A DNA stretch of 64,000 nucleotides from Parietaria judaica (lineage: Eukaryota > Streptophyta > Magnoliopsida > Rosales > Urticaceae), in contig OX940870.1 in NCBI GenBank assembly GCA_954871525.1, forward strand, positions 15,779,501 to 15,843,500, in the 5' to 3' direction. Shown one piece after another: positions 1 to 12,269 of this stretch. Made by a program: the position numbers and the translations under genes. Under the pieces are notes generated by a model. The model was given only the letters and a program-made list of their open reading frames with translations. It was not told where the DNA came from and searched no databases. How positions within the stretch are numbered: position 1 is the stretch's first letter; every line of letters starts with the position of its first letter.

Positions 1-1008
1 TCCTCGAGAGTATCCTCCCTGATGGCCCTGGGGCCGGTTGTCGTGAAAGTCTGCCCGCGGTTGGTTCTCGCGGGCGGCGTTGTCGCCCCTCTTCTCGTCT
101 ACCTGGTAGACTTTGTGCCTCGGCGCTTCCGGGGCGCGTCGCTCATTCTGAGCTCCCCGATCTTCTCTCCTTGCTCGTGACGACGAGCCGTCTCGTCCGT
201 CTCTGTTCTTCTCGGGCTTCAAGAACATGGCGACGAGCTGGTCGGAATTGTCGATGATCCCTGGCGCGAGCCGTGCCAACCAGTCGCTGGCGGGACCCTG
301 CAAATGGTAAATGAAAAGACGGCACTGCATAGCCTCCTTTCTGGTCTCTTCGCCGCCAATGTTGTCCGTCGCTATCCTGTAGGATTTCACATGAGTCGTC
401 GGATCGGTACCTCCTTTGTATGGCGCAAGCTTGATCTTCGGAAGCTCGTCCACTTCGACGCCTCGGATCCTGGGAGTGAAGGGAGTCACTCTGGCGTCTC
501 TCACCAACTTGTCGATCTCCGGCCCGGCGCTCGTCGCCTGGTGCACTCTTGATGCCACCTGTCCTATTTTCGCCTCCAGGGCTGCCGCCATGGCTTTCAT
601 GATCTCTCCGGTCGCTGTAGGGTCGCCCGCCGGAGCCACCGCTGACACGCTCAAGGGCGTGCTCGCTGTCGTCGCAGGCTGGGAGGACGTTGCCGGCGCC
701 TGGAACAGGTTCCGGACCAAGAGGTCCCGCGTGGCGTCGAACGCCTCGTTGTTCGTCGCGTCTCGAGTCAGGGTTCCTCCATTGGCAGCGATGGAGGAGT
801 CGGTGGCCCTGTTCGCCGCGTTCCTGCCTTCTGCTTGAGCTAACAGGTCGGCGAGCTTCCGACTCTCCGCGGCTTGCTCCTCCGCTCTCCTCGTGGCCTC
901 TTCCGCCCTCCGGTCGGCCGCCTCCAACTTCTGCATGACCTGGGTCATCTGCCGCCTCATCTCGTCCAGCACCTCGCTCTGGTCACTCCGATCTTCGTCT
1001 TGAGGCAT
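1..1008 (-). CDS. Ty3/Gypsy retrotransposon gag, partial (runs off left edge)
   Basis: An open frame starts at the ATG at 1008 (MPQDEDRSDQSEV) and stays open to base 1, so the 3' end lies outside the window. The first 65 residues are a charged, Ala/Arg/Glu-rich likely coiled coil. Around residues 190-270 is a retrotransposon gag block (PFTPRIRGVEV, then KIKLAPYKGGTDPTTHVKSY, then LFIYHLQGPASDWLARL), typical of plant Ty3/Gypsy capsid proteins, perhaps of the Tat group. Right after LVAMFLK, where the capsid domain normally continues for many residues, the frame jumps into a polar Arg/Asp/Glu-rich tail. This looks like an in-frame internal deletion, so the copy is probably defective. The region is far more GC-rich than its surroundings. 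It lies just inside the LTR at 1081-1737, as expected for a 5' gag. Confidence 0.8.
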   Translation of the reverse strand, partial: MPQDEDRSDQSEVLDEMRRQMTQVMQKLEAADRRAEEATRRAEEQAAESRKLADLLAQAEGRNAANRATDSSIAANGGTLTRDATNNEAFDATRDLLVRNLFQAPATSSQPATTASTPLSVSAVAPAGDPTATGEIMKAMAAALEAKIGQVASRVHQATSAGPEIDKLVRDARVTPFTPRIRGVEVDELPKIKLAPYKGGTDPTTHVKSYRIATDNIGGEETRKEAMQCRLFIYHLQGPASDWLARLAPGIIDNSDQLVAMFLKPEKNRDGRDGSSSRARREDRGAQNERRAPEAPRHKVYQVDEKRGDNAARENQPRADFHDNRPQGHQGGYSRG

Positions 1009-1067
1009 CTTTCGCTATCCCTCTTCTCGTTCCTGGCTGTGCGATAGGAAGAAACTAATGCCCCTCG

Positions 1068-1080
1068 GTGGGCGCCAAAC
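1068..1080 (-). other. Primer-binding-site-like sequence next to the LTR
   Basis: Read on the minus strand, the bases directly after the LTR end are GTTTGGCGCCCAC. The TGGCGCC core next to an LTR end is common as a primer-binding site in plant Ty3/Gypsy elements. It sits between the LTR (1081-1737) and the gag start (1008), which is the correct order for a minus-strand element. I do not assign the tRNA. Confidence 0.5.
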
Positions 1081-1737
1081 TGTAGAGGGCGTTTCGCACC
1101 GCCTTACAGTCACAAAAATACACAATACAAACACACGAATAGTACGAATGAAGGGGTATCTTTGATTGATTATGATTACAGAGGGGATCGGTTTCTTCCG
1201 TTTATAGCTTGGAACTTCAAAGAGGAAAACGATTATGCCAAGATTAACAGACTCAAAGACGTTACACAAAGACTCTCTAAGCACTATGCGATGACACTGT
1301 TTTCTCTCCTCCTTCTCGATATCTGCCCACCTCCTCAAATGGGAGCTCCCTCTCCTATTTATAGCGACGCTCGGACCTCCTCGGCTCGAATCCCTTGGAT
1401 GATCTTCTGGTGGTCCTCCTCTCTGACATTCTCAACAGCTACCAAAGGAGCTCGTTTCCACCAACGTTGTCCCCCTGCCACATCCTGAGCCCGCTACCCA
1501 GCAGTGGTCCCCCAGGGCCGTACTCTCTTGTCGCATCCAGGGAAGAAACCCTAGACCTTAGTGGGCTTGAGAGTCCTCCTCGGTCATCACTTCTCCCGAT
1601 GGGCTGAGGGCCCATCGCAACCTGACCAGCCTCGAAGAACTTGGGCTGCCTCCTCGATTACTATTCTTTCTTGATGTGCCGGGGGCCCATCGCCATCTTG
1701 CAGACCCCTTCCTTCGTCGTTCCTAGGAAGAATGACA
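1081..1737 (-). repeat. 5' LTR of the left-edge Ty3/Gypsy element
   Basis: The block begins TGTAGAGG and ends GAATGACA on the plus strand, giving the TG...CA termini of an LTR of about 657 bp. On the minus strand it contains a TATA box in the context GCTATAAATAGGAG (near 1354-1367), as expected for an LTR promoter driving the gag at 1008. The matching 3' LTR and left target duplication are outside the window, so the right boundary rests on the TG/CA rule and the composition change at 1737. Confidence 0.65.
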
Positions 1738-4700
1738 AGTGTAAAGTTGAACCAAATCCGACCTTAACAATAGTATTTCCCAATCCATGCAAAATCTTAT
1801 GACCAAATGATCAGAAACTCGAAAAAAATGCCTAAAAAGAATTATTTTGGATACTATATATACAACAGCATATACTAAATTTGTTCCAATGACTAGGTCA
1901 ACTTTATCCAATCAAATTTATAAGATGCACATATATATATAGAGCAATTAATACACAATGAATTCATTTTCCGCAATACACTATTAAAGATAATTTTGTG
2001 ACATGAAAGGAGAGTTCGAAGGTCACTTCCTACAGAGAGTCTGTCTATACTTGGGCCATGAATTAATTAACCAATCAAGTCGGATTTCGAACTACTAATT
2101 ATTGTTGAAATGCTAGCTTATCTCACTTAATCTTTTTTTATTTGAGATTAATTGATTATAAAAGAGCTAGGAATTAATACGAGCTCGGAATTCGCTTACC
2201 CAATTCTTTTATTGCGAGACTTTCAAGGCACCAACTTATATATCTTTACATTTATCTACCCTTGTTCCTCAAGTTTTGAGAGGTCGGCTAATACATGGAC
2301 AAACCCACATAAACGACTTGATTTTAATGTCAAATTTCAGGGTTCTTTGTAATTAATAATATTATTCTGAATAATACTGAAAGATCAATGTGGAACGTGT
2401 ATGGCTCAGAATATTACATGTGTTGTTGAGTTAATAGTCCTTTTATCAATTAATAATGGGAGAAAATGAAACTTCTTCTCCCTTTGTTTTTGGCATTTAA
2501 TTCCTACATTAAAAGCTGCCTCCGATGGGAATCGCAATTACTTCCCAGCTCTGAATATTTTGGCTAAATAACCTTATTTGATTCCAAATATAAGGATTAT
2601 TTAATGGCAAGATAACTACTTGATATCTTTATTTTCATAATGGAATTGCATAAATCTATTTTTTTTTTTGTCCCAATCAAAATATTCTGAATGTATTATT
2701 TTGGTTGTTTTTGCGTTGTTAATAAAATTATCTCACTCAGAAGTGAATGTGTCCAAGATTTAACGGGCACATCTAAAATTTTATAAAATTAATTGAAAAT
2801 GTATAGACAATTTTATTTAAAAGCAAAATAATATAATGAAAAATAATTGACATCGGAAACTTCAATCATGAAAATAAAGAGTTCAAACCGCTAAGAAGTT
2901 AAAGTATTGAGTACTTTTGCCGCTGTTAACCCTTATAATTAATTACAATCACAAATAAACTATTATGTATATTATGATGCTAAATTACGTTTTTTTAAAT
3001 CATTTTAGTAAGATTATTGTAATCTAATCAAATTAAAATGAATAATATGTATGCCTGGCGCCTGCCTTTGAGGGTTGGACCTAAACATTTATAATATAAA
3101 ATGTGAAAATGTTTTAGTGATTTTCAATATTAAAATAAGTCATAAATAAAGGGCATCAATGATGCATCTATTATATTTAGCGAAACATGTATAAATTCAT
3201 GTCATTTTGATAGGAAAAAAAAAAACTTTTTTCTAACACCTGAGGATGTGAATATAATCACTCTTTTCCTTTTGCTATTATTACACATAACTAACAAAAC
3301 TATTATGTTGTCTTACTAATATAAACTTATTATAATCAAACGTCTTATACTATTAGAATATTCTCTACCATATCTTTTAGAGTAAGTAATTGATTTTTTA
3401 TTATATTAGGAAAAAACCAAAGAGATGATGATTTTAGAGCTAGCTTTTTTGGATTTTGTTATATAATAAAGTTTTCTTTAGGGTGTGAGTGGAAGTAATG
3501 CCCTCTTTGTGAGGTATAGAATGACAATTCCTTCAAATTAATTTGTCATTTTCTCCTCCATGGAATCTTAAGAGAATATGATTGGAAAATATTGAAGAAA
3601 TATTCGCATTAATGCCCCCTTCTACTTTGCATATTGGTGGACTTATCTTCTAAATTTTAGTTTTTAGACTAATGTCGCTCCTTAAACTAAAAATAGTAAC
3701 ATTTTGCTTCCTTGCGCGTTACAAAATGACAAAAATGTTTATATGTGAACATCAGCTAACTTATTTTAGAGTATTTTCTACGATTCGATGATATTCACTA
3801 TTTTTCATCCTTATTTTTCAATTAGAATTAAGCTCTTGATTGCTTTCCGATAATCTAATAGTTTGATCTCATAGTCGTAAAAATAGTATCGAGTAAGTAA
3901 TGTACCCCACTAGTACTTTTAAACGAGATAGTCCCACAGAAGTTAAAATTCAGAAAGAAAAATGCATCTATATTGAGAATTCAAGGAGTATTACAGGCAA
4001 TTACTCAACAAAGTGGGTTTTGTAGCCACCATTTTTCTGGGCACCCAAAGAGCACAAAAGTCCAAGACTTCACTGACAGAAATAGAGTCAAGTCTTTCTG
4101 TTCTCTATCTAAACTCTAAACTCTAAAGTGCCGAAGATTTTGTAGATCATGAGATTACAAACAGACACAAAACCTCACTCACGTAATTCACTCTCAGAAA
4201 AAAGGGTTAAAAAGAGAGAAAATTCTAGATCGAAAATATTACCCTTATGGGGAAACTCAGCTGTCAATCTCCACTCTCACAGCTCATCATGTTTCACTCT
4301 CTCTCTGCATGCATTCAATTTATCCACTCTCACTCAACAAATTTTTGTCTCCTTTTATTAATTGAGCAAAATTATCAGTATGGTTCTAGTACTACTACAA
4401 ATGCACGCATAGACAGATAATCCATATTTGATTTGTATTTATTTCACAATTCATATACACTATAGCATGAAATCAATGAAATTGACATAAATATCTTACT
4501 TCAAAAGAAAATAATATGTAGGGACAACAAAGCACAAGACTTTAGTATAATAAAAAAAATTAAGAGCTAGCGCCGAAAATTAAGCAATCCGTAAAATTTG
4601 CCCGATTCCAAAATGTCGTAAGTCAGAACTATACCATGGCCGGAGAAAAAATGAAAAAAAAAAATTACTCCGGCCAGTGGTCACCTACTCTAACTGTATA

Positions 4701-5400
4701 GTACTGTGCATTTATTATGTGTTCTTTTTTAAATCTTGAGAATTCAGATTAAAAAAACACAATAATTAACAGCCGAAATGAATTGATTAGTAGTTAAGGT
4801 AGCTTGTCAGCAATAATAGAGGTTTGATTAAGTGAGAAGAAAATTTCCGTACATTCATTAACTAGTCCTTTTGGGAAAGTAATAATTGTCCATTCCTAAC
4901 CTTTATTAGGGTTACATAATTGTATTGTTCCAAGTTGCACGTAATTTAATGGAATTTAGGTCATCTATCTATAATAAGGTACGTAATTTAACAGCAGACA
5001 CAGAATTTCCCAGTGACGCAATTAAATCCGATGAATAAAGCATTTTGACCATCTTTTGCAAAATAAAGGAAATAAAATATAAAAGCATAGATTTATTTTA
5101 TTCTGCTTTTGATTATGAAATTCTACTGGGCAGTACTACCAAAAAAAGAAATAAAAAATGCACATTTTCTCATTACTCGTCTCAAAATTACACTGTACAG
5201 TTAGGCAAAAAAAGAGGAAAATGTTACATGAAAGAAAGCAAATCAAGAGAGAGAGAGAGAGACTTCAATTAAGCTCTTTCAAAGAAAAATGGAAAAAAGC
5301 TTAATCAAGACACACCCAGAACTTCGAGAAACACACACACGCAGTACAGAGATAAACAGTCACGCATTCACATCTACAAAACAAACCTTTGATCATCATT
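1738..5400. other. AT-rich intergenic region, no gene seen
   Basis: No open frame here looks like a real protein, and I found no RNA gene or clear transposon ends. A short inverted repeat (GGCCGGAG ... CTCCGGCC, about 4636-4676) with an A-rich loop is present. A GA run (about 5248-5262) lies just downstream of the DREB-like gene, possibly in its 3' UTR. Confidence 0.5.
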
Positions 5401-5402
5401 CA

Positions 5403-6038
5403 TCAGTATTCCCACGCCAAGCCCTCGAACGAAGCCTCGCTCTGCATCCACGCCGGCGGGCACGCCCAGTCGTCCACAAAGACGAACTCGGCGGCTGCGT
5501 CGAACAGGCAGCTGCCCGCCAGGCTCGGCAGCTGCACAATCTCGGTCAGCTCATCGTCCTCGGCTGCGCTCGGGGCGTCCGGGGTTGAGACCAAGGCCGC
5601 CCGGGTGGGCTCGGGCATGTTGGCGGCCTGCACTGCCGCGGCCTGTACGTCGCGGGGCGCGAGGGAGGCCGGGCGGGGGAGCGAGGACGCCAAGTGCGGG
5701 AAGTTGAGGATGGCCGAGGCGCCCTTGATGCTCAGCGCGGCCACGTCGTGCGCGCGCGCCGCCATCTCGGGCGTGGGGAAGGTGCCGAGCCAGATGCGGG
5801 ACTTCTTGCGCGGCTCGCGGATCTCCGACACCCACTTCCCCCAGTTGCGCATCCGCACGCCCCGGTACTCGGGGTGCTTGCGCGAGTCCCGGCCGCGCTT
5901 CTTCCCCCCGGCGGGCTCGCCCGAGTGCGGGGAGGAGGCGGAGGAGTTGCAGCTGGTGCTGGTCTCGGCGGAGTCATTGGTGGTTGTTTCGGAAGTGCTT
6001 GAGCTCATCTTGGGGTACAAATAGTAAGAACGGGGCAT
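5403..6038 (-). CDS. DREB-type AP2/ERF transcription factor (A-4/TINY-like), single exon
   Basis: This would be a nuclear DNA-binding regulator; family members bind DRE/CRT-type GCC-box-related elements in promoters. Counting from the upstream Met, an AP2 domain spans about residues 58-114 ([19 protein letters not shown] through ASAILNFP). It has Val at domain position 14 and Glu at position 19, the DREB-subfamily pattern. A basic [11 protein letters not shown] stretch just before it is a likely nuclear localisation signal. The C-terminal [14 protein letters not shown] segment matches the acidic LPSL motif of A-4 (TINY/ERF034-like) members. Two starts are possible: Met at 6038 or, more like the family, MSSSTSE at 6008. 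The gene is intronless and GC-rich in an AT-rich setting. A TATA box lies at 6196-6203. The exact orthologue is not resolved. Confidence 0.93.
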   Translation of the reverse strand: MPRSYYLYPKMSSSTSETTTNDSAETSTSCNSSASSPHSGEPAGGKKRGRDSRKHPEYRGVRMRNWGKWVSEIREPRKKSRIWLGTFPTPEMAARAHDVAALSIKGASAILNFPHLASSLPRPASLAPRDVQAAAVQAANMPEPTRAALVSTPDAPSAAEDDELTEIVQLPSLAGSCLFDAAAEFVFVDDWACPPAWMQSEASFEGLAWEY

Positions 6039-6195
6039 GCAAGACTGGAACTCGCTGCTCGTGTTGTCTTCTTTTGGTGTTGTGTTGCGTAGTGATTTGG
6101 AGAGGAATGAGTGAATGAGTGAGAGGCTTTAGATTGCTTTTTTATGTCGTATTTTTCTTTTTCGACTGATCATTATTCGGCAATGACTCACGAGG

Positions 6196-6203
6196 TTTAT
6201 AAA
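6196..6203 (-). promoter_or_regulatory. TATA box of the DREB-like gene
   Basis: A symmetrical TTTATAAA lies about 160-190 bp upstream of the possible ATGs, read toward the gene. Transcription would start near 6165-6170, giving a 5' leader of about 130-160 nt. Upstream, 6212-6305 is rich in GA/CT runs, a frequent plant core-promoter feature. Confidence 0.6.
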
Positions 6204-6570
6204 GATATTGAGAAGGAGAGAGAGTGGGACCCGCAACAGAAATGGGTCGACTCGCTTCTCTCTCTCCCTATGGCATTGGCATGTTCGTGTAGAGAGAGAG
6301 AGAGGTCCCCATTCTTCTAAGGCCTAAGCACCACGCAATCTCATACAATATTTTATTTCATCTATTTCATTTGCTCACTTCACTCACTCTCTCTCTCTCA
6401 CCCTGTAGATTTCTTCTGTTCAGGATTTTTGGTTTTACTCTCTTTTATTCACCGAGAATTCACTGTTCGTTTATCATTTCTACATGGACAAAGGGTGGTC
6501 ACTCTTTATTGCCATCTCTTCTAGAATTTAGACTTGTATATAGTGTATGTAGATATATTTGCAAGGTGGA

Positions 6571-6599
6571 TATCTATATATATATATATATATATATAT
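6571..6599. repeat. (AT)n microsatellite
   Basis: A perfect TA run in the upstream region of the DREB-like gene. A second (TA)n run lies at 6908-6932. The rest of 6310-7260 is AT-rich DNA with no gene visible. Confidence 0.9.
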
Positions 6600-7261
6600 C
6601 TTCTGCTTGTTTATATATTGAAGCTTATGAATTATGGTAACATAATTTCGGGGTAAACGTGGTAAAACGGGAACTCTAATGGTAAAGTTCGGGGAGAATC
6701 CAAAACCGGAACTTCGATATTAGAAAACTAACGGTCCAAAAACATGCAATCCGAAATCCGGATTAGTCTGTAATATGAAAAACAAATATACCACATATAT
6801 ATATAGAATTAGGTTAACTTTACAATGTGCTATTAAATGATTATTTTCAGCACAAATGCCCATTAACTTTATTACTGGTTTATCTTTATTTGGAAAACGT
6901 CTGACATTAATATATATATATATATATATATTAGACATATGTGACAAAGAAATTCTTCAGAATATCAGTAATTCCTCACAGATAAAGATAAATTCTATAA
7001 GCTACTAAAGATCAATTATTTTGCCATTAAAAAGATGGATGCCCTTTGAGTGGATAAAGGAATGTCATAAATAGTGATTTAAAGACCTAAAATTGAGAAA
7101 TTCATTTTGTATAACCAATAGTGAATGCTTTATTTATATATATATATTAAGCTAAATTGTCAATTTGATGATTTAAAATTCACAAAATAGCTAATGTTTA
7201 GTTAATATTTGTAAAATAGCTAATTAATCATATTAACCATTATAAAAATAGTCATATTAAC

Positions 7262-7857
7262 TAGGGGTGTGCAAAATAACCGGTAACCGAATTTTAAAAC
7301 CGTGACCGAAAATTATCCGGTTTTAAATTAACCGTAACCAAATTCTTTTGAAAACAAGTAAGGTTAACCGTATTCGGTTTCAAACAGGATAAGGTTAATA
7401 TTGTTTATTTTTCAAAACAGGTTATTTTTGTAACCGGTTTTTATAATCGGTTTTAATATATTTATATATTTAAATATCTTAAAATTAAATTAAATAGGAT
7501 TTTCTCTCTTTCACTCAAAGCCTCTTCGAATTGTTGAGCTGGATATATTGTTTTATTCATGACTGTTGTACTTTTAGGATTAATGTTTGGACCGGTATAT
7601 TTCTTTTTGGACTCGGTTGTTTTATTGCGATTTATTTTGGACCAATATGTTTTATCGTTGCGATAAACTCTGTTGAATGCTATTTAAAAAAAAACAGGTT
7701 AAGGTTATTAAACAGGTTAATCTGATTTTGATAACCGGAAATTAGGTTAACTAGTTTTAAAAACAGGTTAAGGTTATTCAAAAATGACTAACCAGAATTA
7801 GGTTAAGGATACCCAATAGTGAAAAATAAACAGGTTAACCGACCGGTTGCAGCCGTA
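7262..7857. mobile_element. hAT-type non-autonomous element with 8-bp target duplication
   Basis: The element starts TAGGGGTGTGCAAAA and its right end, reverse-complemented, reads TACGGCTGCAACC, giving an imperfect hAT-like terminal inverted repeat. The flanks are identical 8-mers, ATATTAAC at 7254-7261 and at 7858-7865, as expected for hAT insertion. The interior (596 bp in all) is a low-complexity mosaic of phrases such as AACCGGTTA and AAACAGGTTAAGGTTA. It encodes no transposase, so it would need a transposase in trans. Confidence 0.72.
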
Positions 7858-7889
7858 ATATTAACCACTGACAGAATAACTAATGTTTG

Positions 7890-8441
7890 TGTGAGCTTAA
7901 GCTTGACTTAGTCCGGGTGACGACCAGAACCCAGGACGGGCAGAAACACTTGCGAGAAGTTAGCCCGGGTATCGACCAGAACAAAAGACGGACAGACGTT
8001 TAGCCCAGCTTGGGTGAACACATGAAGAGAGTCCGCATAGAAGGCAAGCTCAGCCCGGAGCATACGAGCAGGTCAGCTCGGGGACAGAAAGACTGTCCGG
8101 GCAGGAAAGGGAAAGTCTACCCAGAGAGGAATACGCGTAGCTTGAGGAGCAAGCAAATCAAGTCAAAGATTTGACGAGATTATTTAGGGTAGTTTCCAGA
8201 TTTAGTGCGATTCTGTTAGCTAGGGTTTTGCCTATGTGAGGCCTATATAAACCTAGCAGTGTACTCTGTAAACTAGAGTTGAGTAGAGTAGTCGAGAGTC
8301 CATTAAGTTTTGAGTTTATCTCTTTGTAATTGCCTTCAATATTAATCAGAGAATTTCTTCTCCCAAATTTGTGTTCTTAAGTTCGTTTGATTCGTGGTGA
8401 TTATTCGTGTTATTCGCAGATCCGTGATTTGGGATCCAACA
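7890..8441 (+). repeat. Solo LTR with 5-bp target duplication
   Basis: A 552-bp block with TG...CA ends (TGTGAGCTTAAG ... GGGATCCAACA) is flanked by the direct repeat GTTTG at 7885-7889 and 8442-8446. It contains an LTR-type promoter in plus orientation, with TATATAAACC near 8246-8255. No primer-binding site, coding region or second LTR adjoins it, so it is what remains after recombination between two LTRs. It lies only 32 bp right of the hAT element. I cannot say whether the parent was Copia or Gypsy. Confidence 0.8.
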
Positions 8442-8518
8442 GTTTGATTATTTTGCAAATAAAATTTTTAACTTTGCTAAAATGTAATGTAAACATATGA
8501 ACGTGGCTATTCATTATA

Positions 8519-8521
<3 letters not shown>

Positions 8522-8569
<48 letters not shown>
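8522..8569. repeat. (TC)n microsatellite
   Basis: An uninterrupted TC dinucleotide run of about 48 bp. Confidence 0.97.
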
Positions 8570-8573
<4 letters not shown>

Positions 8574-11500
8574 AAAATACCTAAGTTATTTGAAAATGGG
8601 ACGGTATAAATTTATTTATTTTCTTTCTCACTTTCTCTCTCGAATTACGCAAATTCTTATTTTCCTAGTCACTTCCTCTCTCGAATTACCAGTTTATCTC
8701 CTCTATAACATTATGATTTGCGTTGTTGACATCATCATTGACGAAAATAGTAAAAAACTAAAAAAAAAGTAGATGGAGTCTACCGATTTACCTAAAAAAT
8801 GTGAACTTAAGTACTTTTATTTTTTTCCCTCTATATGCCGCCTTATTTAAACATTTCTCATTCGTCTGCTTTCAGTTAGAGTTTTTAGTTGAAATTTCTA
8901 GTAATTACTACTAGGAAAGAACAGGTGGAGACATTAAGCTAACTCCAAAATTTAATATTAAAATTAAAAAGATCTGGGCAACTTGTTGTTTATTTTATAA
9001 AACAATTGCTGATACCTGCATGTATTTATATATGTCTTAAATACGACAAGCTAACTCTAGATACAAGTTGTTTTGTTTGTTATGCATAAATTTATATGTA
9101 TATATCTATTATACTATATATGTGTATGTATATTATACATGTAATATAATATGTAGATCTTTATTATTTGGTCGTAAGGGTATTTGTTGTCTCTTTCTTG
9201 CCATGGCTCAACTTTGTCACCTTTATTTCTCGTATTAGTCACTTAATGATCCCTTTAATTAGCCCAAAAAAAAGAGATTAGCAAGGCCAAAACAAATAAA
9301 TCTGCCTCTCTATTTAGCCCTAAAAGCCATACAAATGAATGAGTGTCACATTGTATTTTCTTGATAGTAAGATCAGATTAATTAGGAAGATTATTATGTG
9401 ATGGGAAAATGAAGGCGAAATACCAAAACTTATTCAAATCTTTGCGCCATAATCTTAAACTTTCAATAGCACGGATTAATTACCCAAAGTCATGAAAATT
9501 GGCGCTTTCAATTTTTTATTTTTTATTTTACCTATATAAGCTTCTGTTAGTATGCCTCCTAAGTATTTAATATCAAAATATGAAAAAATGGGTGTAAATT
9601 TGAGTTATAACTTATATACACGTGTCATAAACTCTAAATTATTAGACACATACGACGGAATCAATCAAAAATACAAATTTCATAAATTTAGGTATTTATT
9701 ACAAAAAATTGAAACTTAAAATTATATTGCACTCATTTGATTAAACTTGAATATTTATGATGCAATTGTCCCTTATAATATTGATCAGTGACCGTGAAGT
9801 AGCTTTATAAATATGGTAAATATTAACTACGGTATTATCAGTCTCATATTTATTCATTTTGGAAAATCCAAACCAAAATAGAACCCATAATTTGATTGGG
9901 AATTAGAATTTTTGTTTCCCAATAATAATAATAAAAAAAAAACCTAAGTTTCGGATTCCCATATCTCAACAAGACTACCAGTAAGGGCTCTAACTTAACC
10001 TTTGATATGGCTATGGATTCCTTTTACTAATATATATAATAATAAGAATAACATCCTAAAAATTAAGCTATAATAATAATAATAATAATGCAGCATCTCT
10101 TTCACAACAAGTGTGTATAGAATAGATAGATGAATTGGTGATGGGTTAATGACAAAATCTCTCTTGAATGGTTAGGGTCCCATGGAGATGGAGTTATGGC
10201 CCCAATGTATCTCGTAATAAGATCTGGTAGTAGTTGCAGAGCCTTCCATTGCAATGTATATGAACAGCTTCGAGCCACCAAACAATATATATTTCACTAC
10301 TCTCTTATTACTATTATGATGGGTCCCAAACTCCCTATAGAAACCCTCACTTCTAACTTGTGGCATTGCCACGACATGACTATAAATATTTAACAGAAAA
10401 TAAGAGTTATTTGCTTGAATATAGTTCTCTCTCATAAAGAGTAAAGAGTAGCAGCATGCTCTAATGGATCTTTGCAAGAAAGTTTTGCGCCGTGTTCGGA
10501 CGACTCTCGGCGTTGAAATTAATTTAAATCTTGACGGACATATAATATATTACTAAAAAAATATTATTCATTTGTAAAGTAAAAAAAATACAATTTATTT
10601 CAATATTGCAAATTTGATTTTATTTTTAAAATTATTTCAATATAAATTAAAAACAAAATTCATTGAAATGATTTATAGATTAAAAAGACAATAATATATA
10701 TTATAAAGTTTAAAATGTATAAACATAAAACTATATATATAACTTTTTCATTATTCCGTCCATAAAATTTAGTGAAGAATAGCCGTTGAAACACCACCAT
10801 CTCTTTATTTGTCTTGTTGAGGATTAGAAAGGTTAATTACGCCAATAATTAAACTTAAAATGCATGCCCTCAGTACGCCGTATATATAATTCTTTTACAA
10901 AGTAATTAAAATCAATTTTTTTTAACTGTGTAATGCAATTTTTGATAGAAACACAGCCAGTAAAATAATAATAATAATAATAACAATAATCCGAATAGAG
11001 GAGAAAAATTCACTATAATATATAAAACGACATTTAGAAGAATTTCCATCGAAATTTCAGGATTTTACCTTTCGGTTCGATCTCTCCGTTTCTGCCGCGG
11101 ATTTCCTAAAATATTAAAAGAAGAAAAGTAGTATGTCGCACTCTAAAACTTAGCAACATATTGGGCCAATAAAACGGTGAGGTGTAACAAACTCTAATAC
11201 ATATAGACCTATACACCCACCTTAACCCTCATAAATGAAACTTACCCCACATTTTAAATACCACAATTCTTGTGGTGGCTAAGTCATCTGAGAGGAAGGA
11301 CCCATTTTCACTGCTTGTCATAGGGAGGAGGACTGAGGAGAGAAAACCCCTGCAATCTCTCTCACACACACACACACATATATATATATATAATTATTGT
11401 TCCTACTTCCTCCTATATTGAAAATTTCTTCAAACCTCATCATGAATATGACTGAGTGTACCTTCTTTAAAACTTAAAAGGTAAGAAGCACTGCCAATTG

Positions 11501-12240
11501 TAAGGGTGAGTTAATCATGAGTGACCATGGAAATTACTTTAATTAGTCCTTATTTGAGTTTTCTTACTTCATATATATTCCCTTTGTTTCTTGCATTGTA
11601 AAAACTAGTAAAAACAATCAGGGAAGGACATGTACATGCAAGAGCTTTGAAGATCGATCGGAATTACTCATATGTCAACTTGAAATTGGCCAGTCATAAA
11701 TGAAACCCTAATGCATAACTATATGATCTATTTGGTCCATATATATTATTAGGGCAGTTAAAGAAATTACAAATTTAAACTACTACACAACACACAGGAA
11801 TAGTATATGCATGAAATTTCAACTCTCGAGTGAACGTGTGTTGCCCAATCAAATTTGTCATCTACACATTGTAGCCATTAATGAATTTAGTGAACTTTTT
11901 TTTTTATATATATGTTTTCATAATAACCGTCCTATGAAGTATATTCTGATTTTAAACACTGTGATAATTAATAAGTTGTACCTTCTAAATTATGAGCTGT
12001 CTATGGGAAATTAATTCAAGAAATATGGACCCTTTTACTTTGGTAGTCGTTTCCAGTCCATTTGATCTTCGGAGAATAGTACGATTGCTCATGAATGAGA
12101 CCATGTTCGATAAACTCTTGGCCACACAATCTTTGACTTAAGAAGCCATAGTGTGCCAATTTTAATTAATGTCAAGAGCTAGCATAGTCCTTCATATGCA
12201 AGCAATTCCGACGTGATTAAAATTGAAAAATAAATAAGTT
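8570..12240. other. AT-rich intergenic region, no gene seen
   Basis: I find no convincing coding sequence on either strand. Small features are (AAT)n-type runs near 10070-10089 and 10966-10981, and an adjoining AC run and AT run at about 11364-11391. The only frames of about 100 codons (near 10170-10480) have no recognisable domain. Confidence 0.5.
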
Positions 12241-12269
12241 AAAGCGTGCTATTTGCGAAGGTTTCCTGA

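Noticed and set aside
4630..4680. Short inverted repeat GGCCGGAG/CTCCGGCC with an A-rich loop as a possible terminator or microRNA hairpin
   Set aside because: The paired arm is only about 8 bp and there is no mature-miRNA-length complementarity.
5389..6024. Long plus-strand frame (211 codons) opposite the DREB-like gene
   Set aside because: Antisense shadow of a GC-rich coding exon. The minus strand has the AP2 domain.
10090..10480. A possible microRNA or small transcript region with frames of 65 and 101 codons
   Set aside because: I compared it by eye with common plant miRNA families (miR156-172, 319, 390-399) and saw no match and no long foldback.
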